Assembly (NCBI RefSeq): GCF_001186365.1
Contig: NZ_LDTZ01000015.1
Coordinates: 372,001 to 436,000, forward strand
Length of the DNA stretch: 64,000 nt
From: Gordonia jacobaea
GTDB lineage: Bacteria > Actinomycetota > Actinomycetes > Mycobacteriales > Mycobacteriaceae
Direction of reading: 5' to 3'
Of this stretch, positions 1-8,850 are shown piece by piece; the stretch's first letter is position 1, and the number at the start of each line of letters is the position of its first letter. The notes below the pieces were generated by a model. The model was not told the DNA's origin and made no database searches. It was given only the letters and a program-made list of their open reading frames with translations. The position numbers and the translations under genes are program-made.

Positions 1-149
1 TCGCTGACATCGCCAGCTCGCACACGCGTCACCGGAATGTCGGCGCCCGCGTGGTGGGACAGCTCGCTCGTCACACCCGAGATCACACGTCCGGTGAGGA
101 AGTCGTCGTCTCCGAGGAGCAGATGCAGGCGATCGGTCACGTCACTCAT
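1..149 (-). CDS. holA: DNA polymerase III subunit delta, N-terminal fragment
   Basis: The minus strand from the ATG at 149 reads MSDVTDRLHLLLGDDDFLTG and continues to the window edge with ...VTRVRAGDVS. The LHLxLGDDDFL opening and the following VxRxRAGDV stretch are typical of the actinobacterial clamp-loader delta subunit, which opens the beta sliding clamp for the replicative polymerase. Only about 49 residues lie in the window and the rest is off the left edge. It follows comEC after 46 bases on the same strand, the order also seen in M. tuberculosis. The call rests on a short fragment plus this gene order. Confidence 0.8.
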   Translation of the reverse strand, partial: MSDVTDRLHLLLGDDDFLTGRVISGVTSELSHHAGADIPVTRVRAGDVS

Positions 150-195
150 GGTGCCAGAACGCCCCGACAACCCGACGACGCACCGGACACCTCCC

Positions 196-1746
196 CTACT
201 GCCGACTGTGCGCCTCGTTCTGCCGACTGTGCGTCTCGTTGCGCCGACTGTGCGTCTCGTTGCGCCGACCGTGCGCACGACGCCGCGCCCACCCGATCAC
301 GCGCCGGTTCAGCAGCGCCGCACCCAGGACGGTGAACGTCATGACAAGCGCCATCCCGGCAAGCCCGTCCGGTATATCGATTGCCGCCCAACTCAATCCG
401 CCGAGCACGCGCGCCACGGTGATCATCCACCACAGTTCTGGCGACATCGCGCGTAGCAACACTTGCGCAACCACAGAACCCACGTCTCCGGCGAGGCCGA
501 TCAACGCTGCGAGTGTCCCCACCACACTGATCACTCCGACGACAGGCGCCACGACGACGTTGGCCAGAATCGAGACCACATTGAATGTCCCGCTGATCAT
601 CGCGATCAGCGGCGCCGTCACGACCTGGGCGGCGATGGCGATAGCGAGTACCTCGGCCACGACAGGTGGGATTCTCCACTCGCGCAGCGTGTCTCGGATC
701 GACGGCGCGATCAGCACGAGTCCGGCCGTGGCCACGACCGACAACGCGAACCCCGGCGCACTCGCAAGCTCGGGCCACCACAGAAGTCCCCCGATCACGG
801 CGACACCGAGGGCAGGCACCGCGCGGGCACGCCGCGTCGACAACAGCGCGAGCAGACCGACTCCGCCCATCATCGCTGCCCGCAGCACACTCGGCGACGG
901 CCGTACCAGGACGACGAATCCGACGATGACGACCACCCCGCTGACCGCCGCAACCTTCGGCGATCCGCCGATCAACCGGATCAACGCGATCGCTGCACCG
1001 CAGGTCAGCGCGAAATTGGCGCCGGAGACAGCGGTGAGGTGGCTTAGCCCGGCCGCGCGGAACTGATCCCGGACATCTTCCGACAATGCGCTCTCGTCGC
1101 CGATGACCAACCCCGGCAGCAATCCCGCCGATTCGCCGCTCAACGCCTGAGCCGAGTTCTGCTGTAGCGTTGCCCGCACGACGCCGGCTCCGCGCTGCAG
1201 CGGAGGGGGTCGCCCCAACATCGCCGGCGGGCCCGACGCCGTCAATCTCGCAACACTCAGGTCACCCCCTCGAGGTGCGCGGATACTCGCCAGGACGCGC
1301 ACATGCTGACCCGGCAGCAACCCCACCCATCCGGGCGCACGCGCGACGACGTCGGCGATGGCGGAGGGAACTCGACGCTCCCCGACGGCCAGCACCGTCA
1401 CACGCGTGGTCACCTGACCCCGTTGTGCCGGTCCGAAGTTGCGCGGGTCGTCGCGGATCGACATCGTCACCGTCGCCTTGCCCGACATCCCCGACAGAGG
1501 ATGGGCGTCGCGGGTCTCGAGCCGGAGCCACAGCGCCAGTGCACATGTCGCCGCCATCCCCGCGCCGATCACCACGATGCCCAACACCTGCCAGGTAAGG
1601 TTCCAGCGCCGGTGTGCGAACAGAGCTGCAGCGCAGATCAATCCGCCGATGACCAGCACGACAGGCATCGACCACGACGGCCCGTGCAGCCCGAGCAGCG
1701 TGACAAGCCACACCACGAGAGCGGGCGCGACGAGTCGTAGATCCAC
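196..1746 (-). CDS. comEC: ComEC/Rec2-type competence membrane protein, short form
   Basis: A polytopic membrane protein of 516 residues expected to form the inner-membrane channel for single-stranded DNA uptake. Several hydrophobic N-terminal segments lead into the Competence domain, recognisable around residues 200-240 by GLLPGLVIGDESALSEDVRD and HLTAVSGANFAL. It lacks the C-terminal metallo-beta-lactamase nuclease domain of full-length ComEC (usually over 700 residues), as in mycobacterial homologues of about 515 residues. The GTG start at 1746 lies 7 bases after the comEA stop, so the pair is probably co-transcribed. The C-terminal tail is unusual: in-frame repeats of RRNETHS/RQNEAHS type encoded by a 21-bp tandem repeat. 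Natural competence is not shown for this lineage, so the physiological role is open. Confidence 0.88.
   Translation of the reverse strand: MDLRLVAPALVVWLVTLLGLHGPSWSMPVVLVIGGLICAAALFAHRRWNLTWQVLGIVVIGAGMAATCALALWLRLETRDAHPLSGMSGKATVTMSIRDDPRNFGPAQRGQVTTRVTVLAVGERRVPSAIADVVARAPGWVGLLPGQHVRVLASIRAPRGGDLSVARLTASGPPAMLGRPPPLQRGAGVVRATLQQNSAQALSGESAGLLPGLVIGDESALSEDVRDQFRAAGLSHLTAVSGANFALTCGAAIALIRLIGGSPKVAAVSGVVVIVGFVVLVRPSPSVLRAAMMGGVGLLALLSTRRARAVPALGVAVIGGLLWWPELASAPGFALSVVATAGLVLIAPSIRDTLREWRIPPVVAEVLAIAIAAQVVTAPLIAMISGTFNVVSILANVVVAPVVGVISVVGTLAALIGLAGDVGSVVAQVLLRAMSPELWWMITVARVLGGLSWAAIDIPDGLAGMALVMTFTVLGAALLNRRVIGWARRRAHGRRNETHSRRNETHSRQNEAHSRQ
200..280. repeat. 21-bp tandem repeat in the 3' end of comEC
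   Basis: Near-identical 21-base units begin at 200, 221 and 242, with a degenerate fourth starting at 263 (core gactgtgcgtctcgtt). In the comEC frame each unit encodes a heptad of the type S-R-R-N-E-T-H. The period keeps the reading frame, so copy number can change without disrupting the protein. Confidence 0.85.
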
Positions 1747-1753
1747 CTCGGTG

Positions 1754-2863
1754 TCAGCCGGCGGTCACGAGGTCTCGCAGCTTCGCCAGCCGCGCGGGTC
1801 CGATACCGTCGACCTCGCCGAGTTGGTCGACAGACGTGAACTTTCCGTGCTGCGACCGCCAGTCGATGATGGCCTTCGCAGTGACCGGGCCGACCCCGGG
1901 GAGAGCGTCGAGCTGCTCGGCACTCGCGGTGTTCAGGTCGACCTTTCCGCCCGCACTGTTCGACGCTCCCGAATCCCCTGCGCCAGAGCCCGTCTCGGAG
2001 GTGTCACCGGCCGACGGCGGCGACGAAGAGTCCGACCTCCCCGCGCCGGACGCGACCACCGCACTGCGAAGTGAGGCGTTCCCGTCCTTGCTCGCGTAGC
2101 CGACCAGCACCTGGTCGCCGTCGCCCAGCACCTGAGCGAGGTTCAGCGACGTCGTGTCGGCTCCCTCGCGGGCACCTCCGGCACCCGACAGCGCATCGGC
2201 CACTCGGGACCGCGGCGCCAACCGCACCAGCCCGGGCTTCCGCACCAATCCGACGACGCTGACCACGATCTGGGCTGATGCGGCCGACGGCGCGGCGGCA
2301 GAAGGCATCGCGGGGGCGCCGGCCGACGGCACTGCAGCGACGGAAGGAATCGACACCGACGGTCCCGCCGACGCGGGGAACGCGACGGTCGGCACGACGT
2401 CGTCGCTGCGGAGGAGCCCGAATCCCGCTATCACACAGGCGATTACGCCAACAGCGATCAACGCTATGGCACCGGCAGGCGCCACCGCGAATCGACGACG
2501 TGGGCGGTACTCATCCTCATCCGAATCGACATCTCTATCGAGGTCGAGGTCGAAGTCTTCTCGATGATCGTCGTCGAATCCGTTGGCACGGAGTCGTTCC
2601 CGACCATCGAGAGGGCGCCTGCGTTCCACTTCGGGAGCCAGCCAACCCGGCGTCGTGTCGATCCCCCACGAACTCGACGACATGTCGTCATCTGCAGCCG
2701 ACGAGGTGGCGTCGAGTTCGGGCGTCCGAGTGGCGCCGGGTGCGGGGGCTGACAACCGGTCGAGCGGCGAGCGTCCGACCGCGGTCGGCGCGGTTCGTGA
2801 ACCGCGCTCGACAACACCTCGCGCGGCGAATCCGCGGGCCGTCCGGGTTGGTTTGTCGCTCAT
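1754..2863 (-). CDS. comEA: ComEA-type DNA-binding competence protein
   Basis: A membrane-anchored DNA-binding protein of 369 residues thought to hand DNA to ComEC. It has a long charged, probably disordered cytoplasmic N-terminus (about 1-130), one transmembrane helix (FAVAPAGAIALIAVGVIACV and following), a low-complexity Ala/Pro/Ser linker, an SLBB domain (about 195-260, with VVGLVRKPGLVRL) and a C-terminal double helix-hairpin-helix domain (about 305-369; VDLNTASAEQLDALPGVGP, then GIGPARLAKLRDLV). It starts at ATG 2863 and comEC follows after 7 bases. The N-terminal extension is much longer than in Bacillus ComEA (about 205 residues). Confidence 0.92.
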   Translation of the reverse strand: MSDKPTRTARGFAARGVVERGSRTAPTAVGRSPLDRLSAPAPGATRTPELDATSSAADDDMSSSSWGIDTTPGWLAPEVERRRPLDGRERLRANGFDDDHREDFDLDLDRDVDSDEDEYRPRRRFAVAPAGAIALIAVGVIACVIAGFGLLRSDDVVPTVAFPASAGPSVSIPSVAAVPSAGAPAMPSAAAPSAASAQIVVSVVGLVRKPGLVRLAPRSRVADALSGAGGAREGADTTSLNLAQVLGDGDQVLVGYASKDGNASLRSAVVASGAGRSDSSSPPSAGDTSETGSGAGDSGASNSAGGKVDLNTASAEQLDALPGVGPVTAKAIIDWRSQHGKFTSVDQLGEVDGIGPARLAKLRDLVTAG

Positions 2864-2939
2864 AGCCTCTGACGCTACGGCGGACGCACCATCACACCGG
2901 CTCGTCGACCGTGCATCGACGCCGCCCTGTGGACGACGG

Positions 2940-3821
2940 TCAGGGTGTGGACAACCCCTCGGCCTCCGACTGTCCCCTGGTGATGGGATCGAGTTGGGTA
3001 CCGATCACCACGCCGACCGCGCCGGGGCCGACGTGACAGCCGAGCACAGGACCGAGATCGACAGTGATGCTCGACGTCACGCTCCGCAGGTTCTCCCGCA
3101 ACCGGACGACGAGATCGGCTGCGGCAGCGGGAGCTTGGCAATGCTGCACTCCGAGAGTCACCGCGCGGCCGTCGGCGTAGTCGACGGCCGCTTCGGCCAT
3201 CTTGTCCAGCGCTTTGGAGAACGTGCGCGTGCGTTCACGCAGAGTCAGCGTGCCGTCGACGACGTGCAGGATCGGTTTGATCGACAACGCGGACCCGAGC
3301 ATCTTGCTCGCCGCGCTGATTCGCCCGCTGTTGCGGAGATTGTCGAGATTCTGCACGCAGAGCAGCGATTCGACAGTCGCGGCCTGGCGGATGGCGGCTT
3401 CGTACGCGCGATCCCGATCGGCCCCGTCGCGAGCGGCTTGCGCTGCTGCGATGGCGACGAATCCAACTGCCAATCCCACAGACCGCGAGTCGACCACCCG
3501 CACCTGCCCCGAGTAGTCCTCTGCGGCCAGGCGCCCAGCGCTCCACGTGCCGGACAGCTTTCGCGACATGTGGACCGCGACGACCCCGTCGCCCTCACTG
3601 CGTTCGATGGCTTCGCCGTACGCCTGCACCAGATCATGCGGAGTGGCGCCCGCAGTCGTTACGCCCGGCGTCGACACGATGTCGGCGGGAACGTTGTCGT
3701 CGTCTTCGAGGTAGTCGACTCCGTCGAGCGTCAGATGCAACGGAACCTGGATGATGTCGTAGCTGTCGGCAACGGCAGCGGGCAACCGCGCAGAGGAATC
3801 TGTGACGACGACAACAGGCAC
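2940..3821 (-). CDS. DegV family fatty-acid-binding protein
   Basis: A DegV protein of 293 residues, the normal family length. The N-terminus VVVVTDSSARLP is the family signature, followed by VPLHLTLDG. The TPGVTTAGATPHDLVQAY segment carries the conserved Thr-Ser/Thr region that holds a fatty acid carboxylate in FakB structures. In Firmicutes DegV (FakB) presents fatty acids to the kinase FakA, and a FakA-like gene lies in this window at 13480-15141. The start ATG 3821 is 9 bases downstream of the octT stop, so it probably belongs to the nadD-rsfS-gpgP-octT transcription unit. The bound lipid and true partner are unknown. Confidence 0.88.
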   Translation of the reverse strand: MPVVVVTDSSARLPAAVADSYDIIQVPLHLTLDGVDYLEDDDNVPADIVSTPGVTTAGATPHDLVQAYGEAIERSEGDGVVAVHMSRKLSGTWSAGRLAAEDYSGQVRVVDSRSVGLAVGFVAIAAAQAARDGADRDRAYEAAIRQAATVESLLCVQNLDNLRNSGRISAASKMLGSALSIKPILHVVDGTLTLRERTRTFSKALDKMAEAAVDYADGRAVTLGVQHCQAPAAAADLVVRLRENLRSVTSSITVDLGPVLGCHVGPGAVGVVIGTQLDPITRGQSEAEGLSTP

Positions 3822-3830
3822 CCGTCTACG

Positions 3831-4619
3831 TTAGCCGGTGCGCCGTCCGGTTCGGACATCCGGATCGTCGAGCACCCGCAGAACCGGCGCCGCGACGACG
3901 TCGGCGACCGCCCGGTGGCACGCAAAGCCCCAGTGGATACCGTCGGGGTTCATCGCAGCGTCGGGGTTCGCAGCATCGGGATCGTCGTACGCATCGCGGG
4001 TCGGAGGATAGAAGTCGGCGTAGGAGACCCCGCGTCGCTCACACCACGCACGCATCGCCGCGGTCGTCGGTATCCGCCCGCTGTGGACGTACCCGTAATA
4101 GGGACTCCGATGCGTCGACGGCAGGCACACGACGATCGGCAGATCGGGGCGCAACTGGGTCAGCGCCTCGTAGATCTTGTCGAGGTATTCGATGGTCACC
4201 GTCGGCGGCAGGGCCACCGGCCAGCCGATTTTCGACGCACGCGGCTGGACCCACTGATATGCCGACCGGACAATCTGGCGGAGTCGGCCCGGCCGCACGT
4301 ACCTGATCTGCTCGCGTAGCGCGGTCGGAAGCGGCGACGGCAACGAATCCATTCCGCCGAACGCGAGGATCACTGCGCGTGCGTGCGGTACCGCGGCCCA
4401 GATGTTCGGGTCCTGGGTCATCGCCCACCAGACGTCCCGACTGGTCCAGCCGATCCGCCCGAACAGCCGCACCGGCAGACCACACCGCGCCCCGACGATG
4501 TTCGGCCAGATGCGAGCGTCGTCGGCGGGCAGCCCACCCTTGGGCCCGAAGTAGGCGAGCGAGTCGGAGAGGATGAGCAGGCAGTCGTCAGGCGTGCTCG
4601 CGACAACCGCGTCGGTCAC
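3831..4619 (-). CDS. octT: Diglucosylglycerate octanoyltransferase (SGNH/GDSL fold)
   Basis: A 262-residue SGNH-type protein. The block I serine lies in [11 protein letters not shown] near the N-terminus, and the catalytic Asp-x-x-His block is [10 protein letters not shown] near the C-terminus. By sequence type and position after gpgP it corresponds to M. tuberculosis Rv2418c (OctT), which octanoylates diglucosylglycerate early in methylglucose lipopolysaccharide (MGLP) synthesis. I place the start at GTG 4619, which overlaps the gpgP TGA by 4 bases (GTGA). A longer reading frame continues upstream to 4940, but it lies wholly inside gpgP and has no SGNH content. Octanoylation in this organism is inferred from orthology. 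Confidence 0.82.
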   Translation of the reverse strand: MTDAVVASTPDDCLLILSDSLAYFGPKGGLPADDARIWPNIVGARCGLPVRLFGRIGWTSRDVWWAMTQDPNIWAAVPHARAVILAFGGMDSLPSPLPTALREQIRYVRPGRLRQIVRSAYQWVQPRASKIGWPVALPPTVTIEYLDKIYEALTQLRPDLPIVVCLPSTHRSPYYGYVHSGRIPTTAAMRAWCERRGVSYADFYPPTRDAYDDPDAANPDAAMNPDGIHWGFACHRAVADVVAAPVLRVLDDPDVRTGRRTG

Positions 4620-5329
4620 TGCACCCCTGCGTCGGCGACCTCGGCCGATGCGTTCCACACGTCCAGCCGCCACCGCGGCTTCTCGCCGGGGAGTCCATGG
4701 CCCGACAGTTGCACCCAACTCGTGTTGGCGAGACCGCCGAACACCGGCCAGTTGGCGACGGGAAGGTCGAGGAGCGCGGCGGTCATCGCAGCAATCACAC
4801 CTCCGTGCGCGACGAGCACGACGGGCGACTCCGGCGTCGCGCCGCTCCCCCAGTCGTCCACGCGCGCGAGCAGTTCGTCGACGACCGGTAGGGCGCGGGC
4901 AGCGACGTCGACGCGGCTCTCCCCGCCCGGCGGGCGCCACGTGGCGTCGTCACGCCACAGTGCGCGCGCACCGGGCATGACGTCGTCGACCTCGTAGTGC
5001 GTCATACCCTGCCACTCACCGAGGTGGGTTTCGCGGAGCCGTTCATCGGTCTCGACGGGCAGCCCGGTCAGCACAGCGAGCGCTTCGGCGGTGTCGCGAG
5101 CGCGCCGCAGATCCGACGAGCGGATGAGCATCGGATTGCGTTCGGCGAGTGCGGCGGCGGCCGACTTCGCTTGCCGCACACCGAGATCGGAGAGGTCGGT
5201 GTCGAGTTGGCCCTGCATCCGGCTCGTCGCGTTGTACTCGGTCTGCCCGTGCCGCAGCAGGATCAGCCTGCGGACCACCGGGGTGAGTCGTTCGACGGAG
5301 GTGTCGTGGTCGTCGGGCGCTCCACTCAC
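4616..5329 (-). CDS. gpgP: Glucosyl-3-phosphoglycerate phosphatase (histidine phosphatase family)
   Basis: A 237-residue member of the phosphoglycerate-mutase-like histidine phosphatases. The phospho-accepting histidine is in [12 protein letters not shown], the second conserved arginine region is [14 protein letters not shown], and the distal histidine is in [13 protein letters not shown]. The orthologue at the same place in M. tuberculosis (Rv2419c, GpgP) dephosphorylates glucosyl-3-phosphoglycerate to glucosylglycerate, the MGLP precursor. The start is GTG 5329, overlapping the rsfS stop by 4 bases. An in-frame upstream ATG at 5368 lies within rsfS and is less likely. The following octT is coupled by another GTGA overlap, which supports the MGLP assignment over a general phosphatase. 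Confidence 0.85.
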   Translation of the reverse strand: MSGAPDDHDTSVERLTPVVRRLILLRHGQTEYNATSRMQGQLDTDLSDLGVRQAKSAAAALAERNPMLIRSSDLRRARDTAEALAVLTGLPVETDERLRETHLGEWQGMTHYEVDDVMPGARALWRDDATWRPPGGESRVDVAARALPVVDELLARVDDWGSGATPESPVVLVAHGGVIAAMTAALLDLPVANWPVFGGLANTSWVQLSGHGLPGEKPRWRLDVWNASAEVADAGVQ

Positions 5330-5688
5330 GCCTGCGGCTCCAGGTCGATGACCGGGCAGTCCTGCCACAGCCGATCGAGCGCGTAGTAGGCACGCTCGTC
5401 GGCATGCTGGACGTGCACGACGATGTCGACGTAGTCGAGCAGCGCCCAGCGCCCCTCACGTGTGCCTTCGCGTCGGACTGGCTTGTAGCCCGCCTCGCGC
5501 ATCTTGTCTTCGATCTCGTCGGTGACCGCGTTGACCTGACGCTCGTTGTCAGCCGACGCGATCACGAACAGGTCGGTGATGACGAGTTGTTCGGACACGT
5601 CGATCACCGTGACATCGGTGGCGACCTTGTCCTGCGCGGCAGCGACTGCCACCTTCGCCATGTCCAGTGACTCGGCTGCTGCTGTCAC
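5326..5688 (-). CDS. rsfS: Ribosomal silencing factor RsfS
   Basis: A 120-residue RsfS/Iojap protein that binds ribosomal protein L14 and blocks subunit joining when nutrients are scarce. Family marks are [21 protein letters not shown], the run of [18 protein letters not shown], and [20 protein letters not shown] near the C-terminus. The start is GTG 5688, preceded by GAAAGGACGAAC (good ribosome-binding spacing) and overlapping the nadD TGA by 4 bases. Adjacency to nadD is the usual bacterial arrangement. Confidence 0.93.
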   Translation of the reverse strand: MTAAAESLDMAKVAVAAAQDKVATDVTVIDVSEQLVITDLFVIASADNERQVNAVTDEIEDKMREAGYKPVRREGTREGRWALLDYVDIVVHVQHADERAYYALDRLWQDCPVIDLEPQA

Positions 5689-6455
5689 GTTCGTCCTTTC
5701 GAGCGTTGCGTTTCCGCACGGTGTGTTGAGGTGTCGGAGCTTGTCGGTTTGTCGTCGGCGTCGCTCTTGAGTGGCGCCGACACACCCGGCGAGTTCACCC
5801 GCGGCCTGCGGTAGAGCCTGCGCTTGGCGATGTACTGGACGACGCCGTCTGGCACCAGGTACCAGACCGGTCGTCCCGTCGCCGCGCGTGCCCGACAGTC
5901 CGTCGAGGAGATCGCCAGGGCGGGAATCTCCATCAGATGAAGCGTATCGGCTGGCAGATTCCGCAGATGCGTGGCCAGATGACTGGCGTTCAACTCGTAT
6001 CCCGGTCGGCTCACCCCGACGAAGTTCGCGAGCTCGAACAGTTCCTCCCAGTCCTGCCACGACAGGATCGATTCCAACGCGTCGGCGCCGGTGATGAAGT
6101 AGAGCTGAGCGTCGGGAAGGGTCTTGCGCAGATCCCGCAGCGTGTCGACTGTGTAGGTGAATCCCTCGCGATCGATGTCGACGCGACTCACGCTGAACTG
6201 CGGATTCGACGCCGTCGCGATGACCGTCATCAGGTAGCGGTCTTCGGGGGGACTGACCTGCTTCGTCCGGTCGGGAACCTCCCCGTCGTCTTCTGTCAGC
6301 TTCTGCCATGGCCGTCCGGTCGGGACGAAGATCACCTCGTCGAGCGAGAACCGGTTCGCGACCTCACTGGCTGCCACGAGGTGCCCGTTGTGGATGGGAT
6401 CGAACGTTCCGCCCATCACACCGATCCGGCGTACACGCGGACGGTCATGTGCCAT
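5685..6455 (-). CDS. nadD: Nicotinate-nucleotide adenylyltransferase
   Basis: Transfers AMP from ATP to nicotinate mononucleotide to make deamido-NAD, a shared step of de novo and salvage NAD synthesis. The 256-residue protein has the nucleotidyltransferase motif [14 protein letters not shown] near the N-terminus and the distal ISSTDCR (ISSTxxR) motif. The C-terminal 35 residues are a charged Ser/Asp/Lys tail beyond the usual fold. The start is ATG 6455. The gene lies 23 bases after the VWA gene and overlaps rsfS by 4 bases. Confidence 0.95.
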   Translation of the reverse strand: MAHDRPRVRRIGVMGGTFDPIHNGHLVAASEVANRFSLDEVIFVPTGRPWQKLTEDDGEVPDRTKQVSPPEDRYLMTVIATASNPQFSVSRVDIDREGFTYTVDTLRDLRKTLPDAQLYFITGADALESILSWQDWEELFELANFVGVSRPGYELNASHLATHLRNLPADTLHLMEIPALAISSTDCRARAATGRPVWYLVPDGVVQYIAKRRLYRRPRVNSPGVSAPLKSDADDKPTSSDTSTHRAETQRSKGRT

Positions 6456-6478
6456 GAGGGGTCAGTTTACGCGAGCGA

Positions 6479-7918
6479 TCACACCGGCAGGAGGTCGGCG
6501 ATGACCGCGGACAGCTGCGTGGCGTTGCGACACTCGAACATGTCGATGATCTCCGCGTAGTCGTCGGCCGCGGAATCGCCGGTACCCCAGTCGCCATGCG
6601 CCTCCGGGTTGAGCCAATACGCGTGACGCGCACGCTCCACCAACTCGCGCAGCGAGTCCTCGGAGGCGTCGTGGTAGTTGTTGCGGGCGTCGCCAAGGAT
6701 CAGCAGCGCTCCGCGATGTGTCAGCGTGTCGCCGTAGGCGTCGACGAACCCGCGCAGCATGTGCCCGTAGTCGGAATGACCGTCACGCGTGATGAGCCGG
6801 GCCTGCGTCAACATGCGATGCATCGCCTCACCGATGTCGGTGCCGCCGAACCCCTCGTCGTCGGTGAAGTACTCGGTGACGTCGTCGACGGTGTCGACGA
6901 ATGCGAAGATCCGAACCTTCGCGAACTGCTGGCGCAGCGCGTAGACGAGTTGCAGCGTGAACTGCGAGAACCCGGATACCGAACCCGATACGTCGCAGAT
7001 GATCACCAGTTCGGGGCGCCCGGGGCGCGGCTTGCGGTTCTTGAGTTCGATCGGAACCCCGCCCGTCGACATCGACGCGCGCAGCGTCGCACGGACGTCG
7101 ACTGCACCCCGGTGGGCGCGGCGTCGTCGAATCTCCAAGCGGGAGGCCAACAGACGCGCGAGCGGGGCGACGGTCCGTCGGATCTCGGTGAGGTCCTTCT
7201 TGCCTGCCGAGAGGAAGTTGATGTTCTCGGGCAGCGTCGGCACCGCGTAGTCGCTGACCTTCTCGCGTCCGTTGCGGTCGGCCATCCGACGCTGCGTCTC
7301 CACCTCGATCGCGGTGCGCAGGCGGTTGGCGCGTTCGCGGGCGGCCCGCCGGAACGTCGGATCGTCGCCGACGCTCAGGTCGTCACCCGATCCGCCCGCC
7401 ATCGCTGCGGCGATCCGTGCGATCAGTGTCTGGGGATCGATGCTCGAGAGCGCCTGATACGCCGAGTACGCCTCCCCGCGGCTCGACTGGTAGCGGCCCA
7501 TCTCGTCGACCACCTGCGCGACCGCGGCGGACAGACGTCCGTCTGCGTCGGCCGACTCGTCTGCGAGTAACTCTGCGAGCATCTCGCGCACGGCATCGAC
7601 GTCGACCTCGCCGGACTCGTCGCGCGGCAGCTCCTCCTCCGCGCTGCACGCACCGATCGCGACGGGAAACCAGAGGTCGAAGATGCGGTCGAAGGCCGGC
7701 CGGTGCATGTGATCGTCGACGAGGGTCGCCGCGAGTCCCTCGCGCAGACTACTGCGGTCGAGCAGGTCGAGGACCTCCATCGCCCGCGCGGCGTCGATCA
7801 GCGCCGACGGACCGACCGCAATCCCCCGTCGCCGCAGCGCATCGACGAAGTCGGTGAGGTGATCGACGAGCGGCACTGCCGTCGCGATGTCGCCCGTGGC
7901 GGGTCCGGCCCCGGACAT
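6479..7918 (-). CDS. von Willebrand factor A domain protein (CoxE-like)
   Basis: A 479-residue cytoplasmic protein. The N-terminal half (about 1-280) is helical and charged. The C-terminal half carries a VWA/CoxE-type domain with the MIDAS-like start VIICDVSGSVSGFSQFTLQL, later GGTDIGEAMHRML and LLILGDARNN. It starts at ATG 7918, whose A is the last base of the moxR stop (TGATG overlap). MoxR AAA+ ATPases paired with VWA proteins act as chaperone or metal-insertion modules. No substrate gene is visible here, so the client is unknown. The same pair sits between nadD and proA in M. tuberculosis. Confidence 0.88.
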   Translation of the reverse strand: MSGAGPATGDIATAVPLVDHLTDFVDALRRRGIAVGPSALIDAARAMEVLDLLDRSSLREGLAATLVDDHMHRPAFDRIFDLWFPVAIGACSAEEELPRDESGEVDVDAVREMLAELLADESADADGRLSAAVAQVVDEMGRYQSSRGEAYSAYQALSSIDPQTLIARIAAAMAGGSGDDLSVGDDPTFRRAARERANRLRTAIEVETQRRMADRNGREKVSDYAVPTLPENINFLSAGKKDLTEIRRTVAPLARLLASRLEIRRRRAHRGAVDVRATLRASMSTGGVPIELKNRKPRPGRPELVIICDVSGSVSGFSQFTLQLVYALRQQFAKVRIFAFVDTVDDVTEYFTDDEGFGGTDIGEAMHRMLTQARLITRDGHSDYGHMLRGFVDAYGDTLTHRGALLILGDARNNYHDASEDSLRELVERARHAYWLNPEAHGDWGTGDSAADDYAEIIDMFECRNATQLSAVIADLLPV

Positions 7919-8850
7919 CAGCCCAGCTTGAGTTCTTTGACGGCGGTCTTCAGGTCGGGACGATGCTTGAGCACGACGCCCAGGGTGCGTGCGATCAGGC
8001 CTTCGTCAAGTCGGCCGCCCTTCGAGCGTTCCTCACCCGCGCCCAGCGCGAGCAGTGTGTTCGCCCAGTCGATGGTCTCGGCGACCGACGGCTTCTTCCG
8101 AATGTCGAGGGTGCGCAGCACGCCGACGATGCGGACCAGTTCGGAGGCGAGCGCGTCGGGCAGGTTCGGAACTCGCGACTCGAGAATCTCCTTCTCGCGC
8201 GCAGCGTCGGGGAAATCGATGAAGAGGTAGAGGCAGCGACGTTTCAGCGCCTCCGACAACTCCCTCGTCGCGTTCGACGTCAGGATCACGATCGGTCGAC
8301 GCGACGCGACGACGGTCCCCATCTCCGGGATGGTCACTGCGAAGTCGCTGAGCACCTCGAGCAGCAGCCCCTCGACGTCGACGTCGGCCTTGTCGACCTC
8401 GTCGATCAGGAGCACGGTGGGATCGGTACGCGAGATCGCTGTCAGCAGTGGTCGCGGGAGCAGGAACTCCTCGGAGAAGATGTCGGTCTTCGCCTCGGCC
8501 CAGTCGCGCGTGCCGGTCGCCTGGATGTGCAGGATCTGCTTGGCGTGGTTCCACTCGTAGAGTGCACGCGCCTCGTCGATTCCCTCGTAGCACTGCAGAC
8601 GCACGAGCTCTGCGTCGGTGGCCGCGGCGATGGCACGCGCCAACTCCGTCTTGCCCACTCCCGCAGGACCTTCGACGAGCAGCGGCTTACCGAGCCGGTC
8701 CGCGAGGAAGGTCGAGGTCGCCGTCGCGTCGTCGGCCAGATAGCCGGTGGCGCGCAGCCTGTCGACGACGTCGTGCACCGCTGCGAACGAGGGAACGATA
8801 GGAGCCGCGTCCTGTGTCGCCGGGCTGTGAGTCGTTGTGGAGTCGGTCAT
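7918..8850 (-). CDS. MoxR-family AAA+ ATPase
   Basis: A 310-residue AAA+ ATPase. It has Walker A LLVEGPAGVGKTELARAIA, Walker B VLLIDEVDKAD, sensor 1 region IVILTSNATRELSEAL and the arginine finger region ALKRRCLYLFIDFP. I place the start at ATG 8850, which shares one base with the proA stop (TGATG). The longer open frame upstream lies inside proA. It is coupled at both ends, to proA upstream and the VWA gene downstream, and with the VWA protein it probably forms a chaperone-like remodelling complex. Confidence 0.92.
   Translation of the reverse strand: MTDSTTTHSPATQDAAPIVPSFAAVHDVVDRLRATGYLADDATATSTFLADRLGKPLLVEGPAGVGKTELARAIAAATDAELVRLQCYEGIDEARALYEWNHAKQILHIQATGTRDWAEAKTDIFSEEFLLPRPLLTAISRTDPTVLLIDEVDKADVDVEGLLLEVLSDFAVTIPEMGTVVASRRPIVILTSNATRELSEALKRRCLYLFIDFPDAAREKEILESRVPNLPDALASELVRIVGVLRTLDIRKKPSVAETIDWANTLLALGAGEERSKGGRLDEGLIARTLGVVLKHRPDLKTAVKELKLG

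Noticed and set aside
2583..4319. Plus-strand open frame of 578 codons across comEA, degV and octT
   Set aside because: It spans three well-supported genes on the other strand and has shadow composition.
3831..4940. OctT start at 4940 giving 369 residues
   Set aside because: The extra 107 residues lie wholly inside gpgP and are Arg-rich shadow sequence. GTG 4619 gives the family length and a GTGA overlap.
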